A DNA stretch of 30,793 bases from Nymphaea colorata (GCF_008831285.2 NW_022204645.1:1-30793); one strand, 5' to 3'; positions 10,614 to 21,666 are shown, counted from the first letter of the stretch. The notes: generated by a model not told the origin, from the sequence alone. Numbers and translations are program-made.

Positions 10614-10620
10614 TTAGACT

Positions 10621-10911
10621 ATGGTAAAATAGATGAGTCGTAAATGCTCCATAAAGCTTCCCTAACCGAGTTTCAACAATCCCTTGGACTAATTCAACGA
10701 AAACAGCAGTGACGACAACGAACCAAACGATAATTCTGGAAATAGATGTAGTCAAGACCATAAAACCCCTCAGGAGGAACTGAAACAGTAATTTGAAGAG
10801 TAACCGTCCAGTAATCCTAAGACGAAGTGGTAGAAGCATGCGTGCACCCAGGATCCTTTGGAGGTGGAGATGGTGACCGTGAATGCGTTCCTGCAGCCTG
10901 ATCGTTAATGA
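10621..10911 (+). CDS. Small acidic ORF or C-terminal continuation of the upstream gene
   Basis: ATG 10621 to UGA 10909-10911 gives 96 residues if UAR is Glu. The composition is acidic and polar (PSFNNPLDEFNENSSDDNEP, EELKQEFEEPSSNPKTKWEK). The frame is also open upstream of the ATG, so this could be a tail of the preceding gene after a frame change, though the shift would need an inserted base or two lost bases. An open frame of this length with one stop codon is not rare by chance; the support is composition and position only. Confidence 0.4.
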
Positions 10912-10973
10912 AGTAGGTTATTTTGGTTTGAATGTATACGAATCTTAAAGAACTATAATTGATAATACTCAAC

Positions 10974-11800
10974 ATGGAACGCGTCCCCTCCGAAGGCAGT
11001 GATAAGATCACCACTCCCAAGTCCGTCAAGACCAACAAGAAGTCCATCCACCTGCGCAAGCTCCAGGAGATGAATGTCAACCTCGTCAACGAGAATTGCA
11101 AAACCTTTGTGATGGGTATCTGCGGTGGAGATTGCGCCGGCAAGAAAGAGATGATCCACTATATGTTCAAGAATAAGGAGGAAGAATGGGCCATTCGTGA
11201 GACAGGAGAACCTGTTGCCATCCTCCACCAGGCTTACTTCATCGATCCCTCCAGGGGCAACAAGTACACTTCTGACGGCACCAACTGGGAGCTTTTCTAC
11301 AAGCAGGCGCTTTCTCTGCTCATCGGAACGAGATCGAAGTCAACTACCAGCGCAACGGTGAAGAGCTGAAGGTCAAGCTGAAACCAGCCAAACTGCTCAT
11401 CATCGAAGGCTCCACATCTTCATGAGCAATGAAGTCACCAAGAACCTCTCCAGTCTCATCAACCTCCGGGTCTTATCGATTCTGACTCTGATATTCGCCT
11501 CTCCCGAGGGTCTACCAGGACACCGTCGACAACAAACGCGATCTTAACTGGTCCATCAACAACTACCTCGAGAACATCAAGCCCAGCTATGACCGCGAAA
11601 TATAACCCACAAAGCAATCCTCTGATATCATCATCCCTCACTTCGGAGGCGGTTTTAACGACCACAAGAAGGACAGTAACTTTACTCCTAACTTAGACCT
11701 CAATGAATATGATTCCAACATCAAGAATGCATGCCAGTTGATCCTAACCCATTTGAAGGAGGAGATGAAGAAGTACGAAGAGGACAATGAGGAGGAATGA
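10974..11800 (+). CDS. Uridine-kinase-like P-loop protein, catalytic residues altered
   Basis: The product of about 275 residues has the uridine kinase/phosphoribulokinase layout: the loop GICGGDCAGKKEM, then AILHQAYFID, TNWELFYKQAL, AKLLIIEG, then HIFMSNEVTKNLSSL, IDSDSDIRLSRRVYQDTVDN, YLENIKPSYDREIEPTKQSS and DIIIPHFGG. UAA at 11603-11605 encodes the conserved Glu of EPTK. It starts at ATG 10974 (MERVPSEGSDK) and ends EEDNEEE-UGA at 11798. The P-loop has Lys where Ser/Thr normally follows GK, and the QDSFY-like position reads QAYFI, lacking the catalytic Asp. Frame changes near 11325, 11410, 11472 and 11508 each equal one lost base. An inactive or repurposed family member is inferred. It lies 64 bases from the converging NAD+ synthetase gene. 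Confidence 0.8.
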
Positions 11801-11864
11801 TGATTGAATGTTCAACCATGGCTATTCAGTAATCAATAATAATACATTATCATTAATTATATCA

Positions 11865-14118
11865 TCATGGCTCGAAAATATCCTTTATCTCCTTCCTCGC
11901 CTCAACCGGAGTAGGCATGTCGATGCTCTCCTTGCGGGTTTACATATGCGAGGCTAGCTTTTCTTCGTATTATTGCATAGAGGCAGATCTGTTGAGTACG
12001 TCTATGCTTTCCTTTTTGCTGAGGATTTCTTTCACTCTCTCGTCGATGATTCGAACTGGTAGACCAGTCAGTGGCGTAGATGAAGGGACGCATATCGTAG
12101 CGATTGTCATCGCAGCTCTCAGGGTCAAAGTGGAAGGATGGAGGCAAAGTGGTACATTTGTGCCTGTTGCTGCCGTAGAAACTGAAGAAGCGCTTGATCT
12201 TAACAGCCAGCTCCTCCACACTTGCGTATACCTACTTGTAATACATCCGATCGAACATTGAGACTGGCCCAACCTCTCAATTTTTCTGAGCTTTCCGAAG
12301 ATGCACAGTTCGGCATAGGTCAGTCCCATGTCCTCCTCATCAGTTTGGGCAACTTCCCCCTCATGGAGGGGCGCAGTTCAGCGGTGGGCGTTGCGTCTAG
12401 CACATCCCTTATAACATCGAACTTGTGCATGTGCGGAAGTACTCGAGCATTTCCTTGAGGCGGTACTTGGAGAAGGAGCCAATTGGGTTGATGTCCGCTG
12501 AGCTGCAGTCGTATTTGGTGAAGTAGCCACGAAGCGACTAGTCGAGATTGGACGAACCAAGGACCAGGAGGAAACCTATAATTGCTATTTTTCCAGCAGC
12601 AGGGAGGCCAAATAGTACGTCAGGACCATTCGGGAGCGTGCTTGAATGTTCTGAAGCGCAAGGTCAGTTCTCCAGCTTCCGCCTTCTTTTTTGTATTTCG
12701 CTTACAAGCCCAACTATTCTCTGCTGATCCTTTGGTAGCTGCGATAGATATCATCAAAGTTGACCTCCCGATGCTTGCATCCCACCGTCTATGAAATCTT
12801 TTTGGCCCTTGCTCGGGTGTACTGGCTTGAATTTTCAGTGGCTAGGTAGGTGGTGAAGAGGATTCGATTGCACATCTCCTGAGGACTTTGAGGTGTGTAA
12901 TCCTTTTATCTTAGTACTTTCCTCAGATCGTCTAGATCTGCTGCGATTGCGAGGAATTTTTGATCTGCTGATGGAGGAGGTAGCACATGTTGTAGACGAT
13001 AAGGGCCACTGTGCAGCTGTCCAGACCGCCTGAAAGGGGCAGGAAGAACCCGCGAGCCTTGCTCTTTCTCAGCACATCCCAGAGATAAGCTGAAGGCTAG
13101 AACGTGGCATGTGGAAACTCATACAGTTACCGCCGACGCTGAAGCTAAGCTCGGTGATGGGCGTTGTCATAAACGTACTCCTCAGAGTTATTGGCGATGC
13201 TGAGATCGATGTGGACTCGGGGGATTAGGCAAACTCCGTGGCTTTCCTTTTGGAAGCTCTTATTGTTGATCCTGAACGTTCGGACTGAGTTAAGGTTGAT
13301 GGTGATGGGGGTGACCTGCACATCGCCCAGCTGGAAGGCTAAGACAGTTCACGCACTTTTCCGTTCTATGTGAAGAAGCAGCAGCCGTCGAAATAGTTTC
13401 GCGCTCCTAGTCCGCCCTTTATATTGACTATGCGTATGCTCCTCCGTGTCGTTCAGTAAACTACTAAAGCATCTGCATTTTCGCTTTAACTTTCCTCTCT
13501 CTATCTACGAAGCAGAACGTTGAGGAATATCTCTGCACCGTCAAGAGCAGCGTCGATCATGGATTGTTAGAGATCCAGCTTTCTTCGCAAATCTCATAGG
13601 CGAGGGAAGTATCGTTGAAGTTGAGGATGAAGCAGCCGATGGGGACACTTCTTTGGCCAGTCACATCCTGGACGATCTGCGGCAGCATAAAATCGCCAAC
13701 TTGTCTTGGATTTTCCAAGCAGAAAAGTGCCTTGTCTCGAAGTAGTTGCCCCCATCCGCTAGGATCATTTTCACCCTGATGGCCACCACTTTCGAGTTGT
13801 AGAGGATCACTCTGCCGTTGTAGAGGGCAGCTTTGTGGAGAATGGGGCATCCTAACTCTACCACGATGCCTTGGGTCACTCCCGAAGCCAGCAGCTCTTT
13901 GATGACATCCCAGGAGTGGAAGACAGTATCATACTAGAGGAAATGGTCCTAGCAGGCGTAGCCGGATACTTCAAGCTATCCACCAACGCGAATGGAGCAA
14001 TTAGTTTCTTGCATTCCTCAATGCTCTGCTGGATCTTGCGGAGGTTATTTTTGAAGTCGAGAGGATCATTGTTGAGGCTGCAGAGGCCGATCTTGACGTG
14101 GAGCTGTCTGAGTCTCAT
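11865..14118 (-). CDS. NADSYN1: Glutamine-dependent NAD+ synthetase
   Basis: This enzyme amidates nicotinic acid adenine dinucleotide to NAD+, using ammonia from glutamine. The N-terminal nitrilase domain reads [18 protein letters not shown], then [39 protein letters not shown] (Lys) and AYEICEESW (Cys nucleophile). The synthetase domain has [20 protein letters not shown] (ATP loop), [44 protein letters not shown] and [23 protein letters not shown] encodes Glu at 12538-12540 (NLDE), 13934-13936, 13949-13951 and 13976-13978; the last aligns with the catalytic nitrilase Glu. The gene ends EIKDIFEP followed by two UGA codons. It is about 750 residues long, as usual. Several single-base frame changes occur. 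Confidence 0.95.
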
Positions 14119-14376
14119 GGCGAAGAAAGGTAAATTATATATAATATCCACTTATATATTGACATGACCGTCAAATCTGATCAAATATAGCAATCCCGCC
14201 ATAGTCATATTGGCATAGGTTGAGTAAGCTCCAACATTCAAATATAAAACTCCATACCTATCAAAGCAACTATTTCATATGCTCTGTACTTACAAGTGAT
14301 AAATTGGCATATTATACAAGGTGACTGCGGTTGGGATTTATAACTATTGATATTCTGTTCTAGTAAGGACCAACAA
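14119..14376. promoter_or_regulatory. AT-rich divergent intergenic region
   Basis: These 258 bases separate the start codons of NAD+ synthetase (minus) and the next plus-strand gene. The stretch is visibly AT-rich, including runs such as TAAATTATATATAATATCC. I can define no individual element. A shared promoter region is inferred from position. Confidence 0.4.
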
Positions 14377-15430
14377 ATGAGCGAGTCAGAACTGGAGGTT
14401 AGCGGAGCTGGTAATGGCGAGGGCAGGAAGATGATTGCGTTAGGCTTCGAAAAGAACTACCCCAAGAACATCTTCATCCCTATCTTGGAGTACCTCAACG
14501 ACATTGGTCTCCGCGAAAACTACGAGCAGTGTGTGGCACGCGTGAGCTCTTCGAAGGCAAGAACGTAGTTTCCCTCGCAGTGCTTCACCAGCTTATTTCG
14601 CGAGAGTGGTTCAAGGAAGCGTGGACCGCAATGCCCTCCTGGCATCTGTTTGTAGTAAGGTACTGGTTAACTCAAAAATTAAGAAGAAACTTTTCCACCT
14701 GAAGGTGGCTGAGGTAGTGATTGCCCGTGAGTTTGAGAGTGAGACGGACTTCAGGCACTACGTTAGTCGCAGCATTGCCCGCCTGACTGCCGCCAGAATT
14801 GAAGATGATGAGCTTTTTGCTTTTCCAATCTCACCATCTACCTCTTCCATCTCATGGCTAGCGTGATGGTGAGATACTGGTCCCTCGCTTCGACTTTGCC
14901 TTCCCACCCAAATCAGACGCTAAACTAGAAGAGGAGGAAGATGAGGAATCTCACGTCAACAAGTCCCACATCTCATCCAAGCAAGAGTTTCGGCTTTATA
15001 CCAAGCTCATACTTCGAGTCTTCAACGACTAACGCTACAAGGTGGGTCAATTTGCCTCCATCTTGTAAAAATTGCAGGACTTGCTAGCAAAAAGATAGAG
15101 GTAATTTCAGGAAAAATACGGCTTGGCCGATGGCATTCTGAACTGGGGCATTTTCGTGAAGGAAATCGCCGAGAAGTGCTTTGCCTGCAAGCGCAGAGGG
15201 TCTAAGCTGACCAACATCGCTCTGAACTAATGGATCGACAACTTCAAGAGCATCTCCCTGAGGACAACAGCAGGAGAAGGATCAAATAATAGAGGAAAGT
15301 GGTGGTTGAGGAGCACACTGATCACGAGGAAAAGGCTCCATTCACTCCGAAGATGATAACCCATGCTTCCAGAATTTTCCAACCCATCATCTTGTTCTTC
15401 CCCGCCCAAATCTTTCCAGCTGCAGAGTGA
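14377..15430 (+). CDS. Hypothetical protein, about 350 residues
   Basis: It starts at ATG 14377 (MSESELEVSGAGNGEGRKMI) and, through several one-base frame changes, continues as FIPILEYLNDIGLRENYEQC, ELFEGKNVVSLAVLHQL, KKKLFHLKVAEVVIAREF, ESHVNKSHISSKQEFRL, YTKLILRVFNDERYKVGQF, EKYGLADGILNWGIFVKEI, AEKCFACKRRGSKLTNIAL, NEWIDNF and a charged tail ending PAAE-UGA at 15428. The second half is alpha-helical with a CxxC pair (CFACKR). I do not recognise the family. Two UAR codons in the tail encode Glu in a charged run. The upstream 258 bases to the divergent NAD+ synthetase start are AT-rich and probably hold both promoters. Confidence 0.65.
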
Positions 15431-15540
15431 TTTTTGTATATTCCAACCGTACTATTTCAGATGGGATGCGGTGGGACGGGTTTATGGGATTGCCAATTTT
15501 ATAATGATTTTGTATACTATAGCTTTACAAATTATAACGA

Positions 15541-16254
15541 ATGCCCTATGAGCATAGCTCTGCCAAAAAGAAACGCATCATACTCTCCACGCATAGAAAA
15601 AATGCCCCGCAGAACCCAACTGCTGCCAGAGACCCTATGGATGACCACGTGAGCAACTTGAAGGAGTTTAGGGAAGATGGGTTGGATCAGTCTATGCTCA
15701 TCAACTGCGCCAGCATCAATAATAGTCTTTAAATATTCGAGGAGGACCCTAGAATAGGCATTTTCAGTTCCTTTAGAACGAAGAGGATAAAAGCGAACCT
15801 CTCCAAAGCAATGTCAAGAGCAAAGTATAAGTCTTATAGACTATGCCTAGCACTGCAACATGCTGAAAAAGACGTCAGAATCGGGCAAATCGCTTCAAAA
15901 AATAAGCAAATCAACATGGTTGGATCCATCAGCTTGAGTTCACTGCATGCCCCGCAAGCACATTCCACAGCAAGAAATTAGCAACATCACCCAACCGAAA
16001 TTCATTGATGTAACATTAAAAAAGGATTTAAAGAGATTATCCCACCAGTCCAGTGCTCTGACCTTGCTCTCTGCCAACAGCCAGACAAGCTTTGCATGAA
16101 CCGCAGCAACATCTTCGAAACGGAAAGAAGCATTCTCTCAAGCGTATCAGTCAACACAGTGCAATTTGCATTGCCAAGAGGGACTTCGTAAAGGAAAAAA
16201 GTACTTACTATCACTTGCCAGAAATACGAATTGGATTTGGGTGGAAAAAAGTGA
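15541..16254 (+). CDS. Hypothetical basic, serine-rich protein
   Basis: Starting at ATG 15541 (MPYEHSSAKKKRIILSTHRK), the frames continue as QSMLINCASINNSLEIFEED, then QFLENEEDKSEPLQSNVKSK, KTSESGKSLQKISKSTWLDP, FIDVTLKKDLKRLSHQSSAL and KRKEAFSQAYQST, ending ITCQKYELDLGGKK-UGA at 16252-16254. The three joints (near 15765, 15857 and 16200) each need one restored base, the last in an A6 run. It is low in hydrophobic residues and rich in Ser, Lys and Gln, probably disordered. No domain is recognised, and the exact start is uncertain. Confidence 0.5.
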
Positions 16255-16326
16255 AAACATAAAATATGAGTAAATGCAATTCCATAAAACTGATTCGCAA
16301 ATGCATTTGATCATATTTAATTTCTA

Positions 16327-17257
16327 TCATAATTCCTGCTATTTTTGCTTCTTTTCCTTAGAGACCTTGGTTTTTTCTGCATTTTCCTTCTTGGAAGGCT
16401 TCTCAACAGTCTTTTTTGTTGATTTGGCATTGGCTATTTTTTCAGCGAATTTGGAGTCAATTTTCTTTTTGAATTGTGGCTTTTAAGGGTCGTTTATTTT
16501 TCTGTTTTCTGTGTAGTAAGGATTGTAGCAGATGATTTGGCACTTAAAATATGCCTAATCATCCTCATAAAAGTCTTCAGCCTGCCTTATTTATAATTAA
16601 TCTAAAACCTCTTAGTAATTTCCCACGAATTAGTCAGTCTCGTTGTCTGTCTCATTTGTTTAACCAAAGACTACTTTATCAAATAGAACGATTTCTTTAA
16701 GGCTCATTCCGAAATACTAGTTGCAAATGTATTCACTTTCGACTGTTGCATCAGCCCTGGCCTTTTAGTCTTCTATCTAAATATGGCAAAATGTTTACTT
16801 ATAAATTGAGCTTTGGCAGTCTGATTCTTTAAATGTAGGGCAACAGAGCATTTGGAATCTTAATTACGGCATCAGCGAAGCTAACTAACTGCTTCTAATC
16901 TGTAGTCTCGACTAGCATTATTGCATCAAGCCTAATGGCTTCCTTGATGGAGATCCTTATATTATTATTCTCGCATCTGTCAGATTAGCTGCTCAAAACC
17001 GTAACGTTATATTTTGCGGCTTCTGCTCGCACCTACTGCCTTACTTGCTACATCTAGAGGAAGAGTTGGGTGAGATTGTCACCGACTTTGCTGAAGGAGA
17101 TGGCAGCCTCGAATGCTTCAGGAATAGGATACTCATGATAATAGTAGTAAGTGAAGTTTATTGAAGGAGTGTTGCGCAAACGGTGTAAGTTTGCCTACGA
17201 AATACTCCCGCCAAGGACGATGGAGATGAAGAGCAGGAACTGGATTACGATAAGCAT
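16327..17257 (-). CDS. Secreted protein of unknown function, 302 residues
   Basis: This is an intact gene: ATG 17257, a 22-base intron at 16777-16798, and UGA at 16329-16327. The spliced length is exactly 303 codons. A signal peptide (MLIVIQFLLFISIVLGGSIS) is followed by a helical region (EAFEAAISFSKVGDNLTQLF, EMEQVRQEVRAEAAKYNVTV) with N-glycosylation motifs (NFT, NLT, NVT, NET). Four cysteines and an acidic stretch (GETNETDNETDEFVG) come next, then a strongly basic C-terminus (KTVEKPSKKENAEKTKVSKE). About fifteen UAR codons are read as Glu. It has no membrane helix beyond the leader. I recognise no family; extracellular or lumenal function is inferred from the signal peptide. Confidence 0.8.
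16777..16798 (-). other. 22-base intron
   Basis: GT-AG intron beginning GTAAACATTTTG and ending CATATTTAG on the minus strand. Removal joins PKLNLE to IEDEKARADATVE, avoids a UGA, and makes the gene a whole number of codons. Confidence 0.88.
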
Positions 17258-17338
17258 TTGATATGTTATTATAAATTGTAGTTTAATACAAGGCCACTTT
17301 TAAATTTGATGAATATATAGATAAACGATCAAACTCTA

Positions 17339-18758
17339 CCTGATGCGTCGTAGATGAAGATATAACCGTTCTCAAGAACTACTTTGGGATAGTCTCTTGT
17401 GTAAGTCTTCCATCCTGACCCAAAAACGTTTCCTTATCTCAATCTTTCTAGACTTCTACTGAGGAAGTAGTTAGCTAATTCAATATCGTGGATCTTATAG
17501 ATGCCTACATCTTTGAAGTGAGCCATCTTGTCAGCTTTTACCACTTTGAAGACGAGTTGTCTTGCTGAGGTTGGATCTGCACCTGCAAGGTCAGCTCGAT
17601 GTCAAATTTGCTGATTAGGCTTATAGAACTTTTAAGCTCGCAGTTGTAGGGCAATATGACGGAAAAAGTATCTTAGGAAACTATACTCGCCCTCACGTCT
17701 GATGTATCTGTGTTGCATGATCCGCTGATGACTGTGTCTGCAAGGAAACTTTTGGCCAACTATGGAATACATCATAAAGGTCGCCTGCGAAAAATTGGAA
17801 GCTCTGGATTCCCATTTTATCTTGTAAGCACAGTGTTAAGAATACCTCTTTGAGCAGCATACCGAATTGTATTCTCCAAAATGGAAAAAGAAAGATACTC
17901 CTGTATTCCACCGTATACGCTATATTAATGCAAAATTACTTAATATCTTTGGGGTCGGCAGGGACAGTGGGTCCACATTTCCAGTCATCATCGTCAGTGA
18001 TTTCAGTGACAAATTCAGAGATAGGCCTGCTGGTTGAGATGAGATCCTGTGGGGAGAAGAGTGTAGTTGATGGTATGCTCTTTTTATGAACAGTGTCGTT
18101 CCATATATACTCTGAGTGGTTGGTGATGGGAAATCGTTAATCGTAGAGACTGGTATTGAGATCAGCCTGGTAATTCTTCATAGCTTCTTCCGTGATCAAT
18201 TTTTTCACGCTTCGGCGTCATTGTTATTGATTAGTTCGTTGATGAAAGCCAACTCTGCTGGCTACAGGACTGGATCGATACGGGTGATGTTGCAGGGAGT
18301 GGTAAAGAAGGTGACATTGTTGTTATCTGCCAACTTGAATGCCATAAAGCCGTTGTCAATGTAGAGTAGTTTGGCGAAGTAGATGCCATCAGTTAAGCAG
18401 ATAGCACTGCCGGTGCCCTTCTGCTAATCCTTGACCAAGCAAACGTGAGATATGCTTCAGCTTTACCCCCCGTTACGTAGATTATATCATCACCAATCAC
18501 CTACGCCCTTTGCTTCCCATCCAGATACTTAAATGTGACATTTGTGTTTGACACTTTGTAGACAACTGAAGTATTGGTCTTAAGGTCGACGGTCGGGAGG
18601 GTATTCATTTGTTTATTAAGTGCAGTAAATGTGGTATTGAGTTCGTCTTGTTGGCCGAGCGAATAATGGCTGAAGAAGTCGAACTGGGTGAAGTTGCAAT
18701 CTTTGAAGGCAATAGCGTGTGGCAGAACTGCAAGCAGCACAAGTAGAAGTAGCTTCAT
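17339..18758 (-). CDS. Secreted protein of unknown function, about 460 residues
   Basis: It starts at ATG 18758 with the signal peptide MKLLLLVLLAVLPHAIA. An N-glycosylation-rich ectodomain follows (NFT, NTT, NTS, NVT), then VIGDDIIYVTGGKAEAY, KGTGSAICLTDGIYFAKLLY, CNITRIDPVLEPAELAFINE, SLYDERFPITNHSEYIWND and FFAGDLYDVFHSWPKVSLQT. The C-terminus reads KADKMAHFKDVGIYKIHDIE and GWKTYTRDYPKVVLENGYIF, then IYDASGRV-UGA at 17341-17339. Several one-base frame changes occur. There is no clear membrane helix after the leader. It sits head-to-tail with the other secreted gene downstream. No family is recognised. The last codons could instead continue through an intron starting at GTAGAG. Confidence 0.7.
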
Positions 18759-18828
18759 GAGGGCGCTCCCTACGTATTATGCGCAAATATCTATTTGTGA
18801 TTAATAGATAAGAGTATGAGTATAGAGA

Positions 18829-20449
18829 TCATTTGTGGAGAGGTTGCGGACTTCCACTTTTTGACGGTTTAGGACCAGTGGAAATCCAACAGATGACATG
18901 TTGCGCAATTTATAGATGACTTACTATAGTTGTGGCTTAGATCCGAACAAGATCTGAGGACATATCTACACTATTTCCTCTTATTTGGTGTCAGCTATGC
19001 CTAAAACAGACTTGCAATAGTTGGAATAACTGATCTCTTGGCTTTCGATGGGGGCAAAGCTTTTCTTCGTCGCTTTATCGTGAAAAAGATACTGATTAGC
19101 AAAAGAGTAATGGGAGAGTAGAGGATATTCTCAAAGGTTCGTGAGAAATAGATGATATCGGACTTATTGGATAAAGATTTTGATTTGATTCTAAGTCATA
19201 TTTTACTTACCTGGTGGAGATCAGTTTGTGAAAGTGAGAACCTTTATTGGTGAGAAGCAAAGTTCTTAGGTAGTAGCTTTAAATTAGACGATAATGCTTT
19301 TGGAAAGCTGACTTTGGATTCAGCTTTGCTCTTTCCACGAAGTATTTGTTAAGTCTTAGCGTTTAATCATACCCTTTCGCTCCTTCCTATATAAGCTTGC
19401 TTATACCTCTATCAAGACTGGCGACACAATGTCAACTTCCACGTGCTAAGTCAAATACCCTAAGGCTTCCCTGTCGGCTAACGGCTAGAGGATGTTAGAG
19501 ATGTTGGCAATCTGCATAAACTCGAACTTTTGCAATAGTCCCTCAAGGACGGGGTCTTGCTTCATAAAGCCGATCAAATCTCCATCTTTGTAGTTGAAAA
19601 GAATCTATTGCCTGAAGCTGTCAGTTGGATCTTGCGGTTGAAGTCCACGCAAGGATAAATGGGTTTCTAGCTATAATCGTCCTTACGTAGATAATTTTTT
19701 GCATTTTTAGGAAGGGAGGATCATACTCGTCAATGTCAGAATAATCTTCTTTTACTTCTTTCTCATACTCAATCACTTCCTTATCGAACTCCTGCTCACA
19801 ATCTGGAGCAACAATGAAGACCACAAGGATGTTAGTACGATTTCTGATGTTTGCTCCTTCCACTTTTTCCAAAAACAGCCTTAGTGGACTCTTTTTGGTG
19901 GGTAAACTGTAGGAGTGAAAACGTTTTGCTCTTAAAAGCAGCCTACTGTAGCCACCACGAAGAAATGGTTATTTTTCAGTTCTTCATCTTGCTTCTTGAG
20001 CTTGTTCTTCAGGGTGTACTTATTGATTATCCTGAGACCATACTGGTGATTAGCAGTTTATTCATTTTTGTCGTTTACCGTTGTCTTGGTGCTTGCAACT
20101 TCCGAACTTTCTTCATCGAAGTAGATGCTGCTGGAGGCAGTGTATTTGGTCTGGACATTCTTGGGCAAGACTTCAATCAGACTAAGCTATATAGGTGAAC
20201 TGTTACATGATCGAGCTGCTCCAAATCGATCCGCTAGATATCGTCTAGAAGCTTGTCCCTTATCTCAGTACGTTGCTCGCAGGTGAGACTAATAATAAGA
20301 TCGCAGATGTGAAATTGCCCGAGCGTGTAAAGCTTTTCAATATTTTTTTGTATGCGCACGCTATAGAGACCCAGCATGTTTCTCTCGGCATAGGCGCGGT
20401 ACTTCTCCTCGATTTCGCCGATGCTTTGGTACGGTGAGTAGGCAGCCAT
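18829..20449 (-). CDS. Hypothetical protein, about 530 residues
   Basis: It starts at ATG 20449 (MAAYSPYQSIGEIEEKYRAY) and continues through RIQKNIEKLYTLGQFHICDL, intron 20187-20206, LSLIEVLPKNVQTKYTASSS, KYTLKNKLKKQDEELKNNHF and DKEVIEYEKEVKEDYSDIDE. Then come DGDLIGFMKQDPVLEGLLQK, a leucine-rich stretch, intron 19191-19210 and GIADTKEEEIVEICPQILFG. The 3' end is unclear: the best-looking C-terminal frame has no UGA before the next gene's ATG, while a one-base shift gives UGA at 18831-18829. No domain is recognised. Several frame changes interrupt it. Confidence 0.55.
19191..19210 (-). other. 20-base intron
   Basis: Minus strand GTAAGTAAAATATGACTTAG, matching the size and ends of the other introns. 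It follows FHKLIST. Confidence 0.7.
20187..20206 (-). other. 20-base intron
   Basis: Minus strand GTAACAGTTCACCTATATAG. Removal joins LEQLDH to LSLIEVLPKN and removes a UGA from the frame. Confidence 0.85.
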
Positions 20450-20632
20450 GTCAAGGGTTATTCGCTATGGCTAGCATTGCTGACATTGTGCGATCCCCAT
20501 CAATTATTATCAAATCAAATAACAAAACGTAGGATAGACAATAGAATATCATCACTGTTGTCAAGCTGTCGTAATTGACTGGTTTGATGGTTTTGACCTT
20601 TAAAATATTATTATTTAGGGAAGAATTATAGA
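20450..20632. promoter_or_regulatory. Divergent intergenic region
   Basis: These 183 AT-rich bases separate two divergent start codons. No individual element is recognised; promoters for both genes are inferred from position. Confidence 0.35.
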
Positions 20633-21666
20633 ATGGGGAAGAATTGCTCCGCAGAAGCAGGGAGGTTTCAACATGACAGCCTGGGATTGCTCCAAATGGT
20701 CCCAAATAATAATGCTGCTCCTTTGAGGGTGCTGCTCAGGAGGCAAGTGGAGAGTCTGAAGAAGTTCAAAGAATGGGATCGCGAAATTCGAACTTACTAC
20801 AGTAGGACTTTAGATAAGTATTCTACCTTCCCTAGGACTACAGATTCGTATCTGAAAGCATGTGTGGGACTGCAGGCTTCATCGAGATGGAGTTTTAGTA
20901 TTACAAGTATTCTCTTAAAAGCTAAATAACAAGTAGACACCAAGCAGGCTTTCTTCGAGGAGACTGAACTATGGTACTTGCTTTACAATCTCTTGGAGGC
21001 AACGTTTTTACTAGATCCTCTTTGTCGCAGGATTGGGGATATCCATCCCAAGAATATAGTCGTCAACGAAAAAGGAAGGATTAAGATAATTCCACAGATC
21101 CTCTTTCCCAACGCCAAGACCAGCTACCAAAAGATAGTGGAGGATAAGACTTGCGATGTCTTCTTAGGTTGTATTCTTATTATGTAGCTCCTGAAGAACT
21201 AGACGAGCAGTCCATTGAAAGAGGCATCTACCCACAGGTAAACGCAATAATTGCTGAAGTTTTTAGCATCGGAGTCACGCTACTGATGGCGGCCTGCCTT
21301 CAGGACAGCTCCCACCTCTACGACAGAAAAGTGCTAAAATTCAGCAGCGCCAAAAAGTAGTAGAGAATGGAGGAAGTCGCAGCATCATATAGTCCCTATT
21401 TTTGCAAAATCCTCAACCAAATGTTGTAGGAAAATCCTTTAAAGCGTAGAAGCAGTGGGTAAATATTCAGAGAACTCAACCGATACGAAGACGACATTCT
21501 TTCCCTTCGCAAATTCTAGCTAATTGAAGCAAAGATGAAGGAAGCCTTTGGAAATAAAGAATAATCAAATGAGCCAAGCATCGCAGACATTTTGAATTAA
21601 AACTAGAGAAAGGGGTCTCACATTTCTCCAAAACGGAGCATTCTAAATAATTTTCATAGTTTTTGA
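20633..21666 (+). CDS. Degenerate protein kinase with DIHPKN loop
   Basis: The start MGKNCSAEAG at 20633 is a candidate N-myristoylation signal. GFIEMEFEYYKYSL resembles the hinge strand. RRIGDIHPKNIVVNEKGRIK (about 21030) replaces the HRDxKxxN catalytic loop: the Asp and Asn are kept, Lys is His. The DFG position reads IIPQILF, so the magnesium-binding Asp is missing. YYVAPEEL is the APE motif, followed by AEVFSIGVTLLMAACLQD (helix F region) and a C-terminal lobe ending LNNFHSF-UGA at 21664. Frame changes occur near 20865, 20930 and 21170. The kinase fold is clear, but phosphotransfer is doubtful. Divergent kinases of this type are common in ciliates. Confidence 0.78.
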
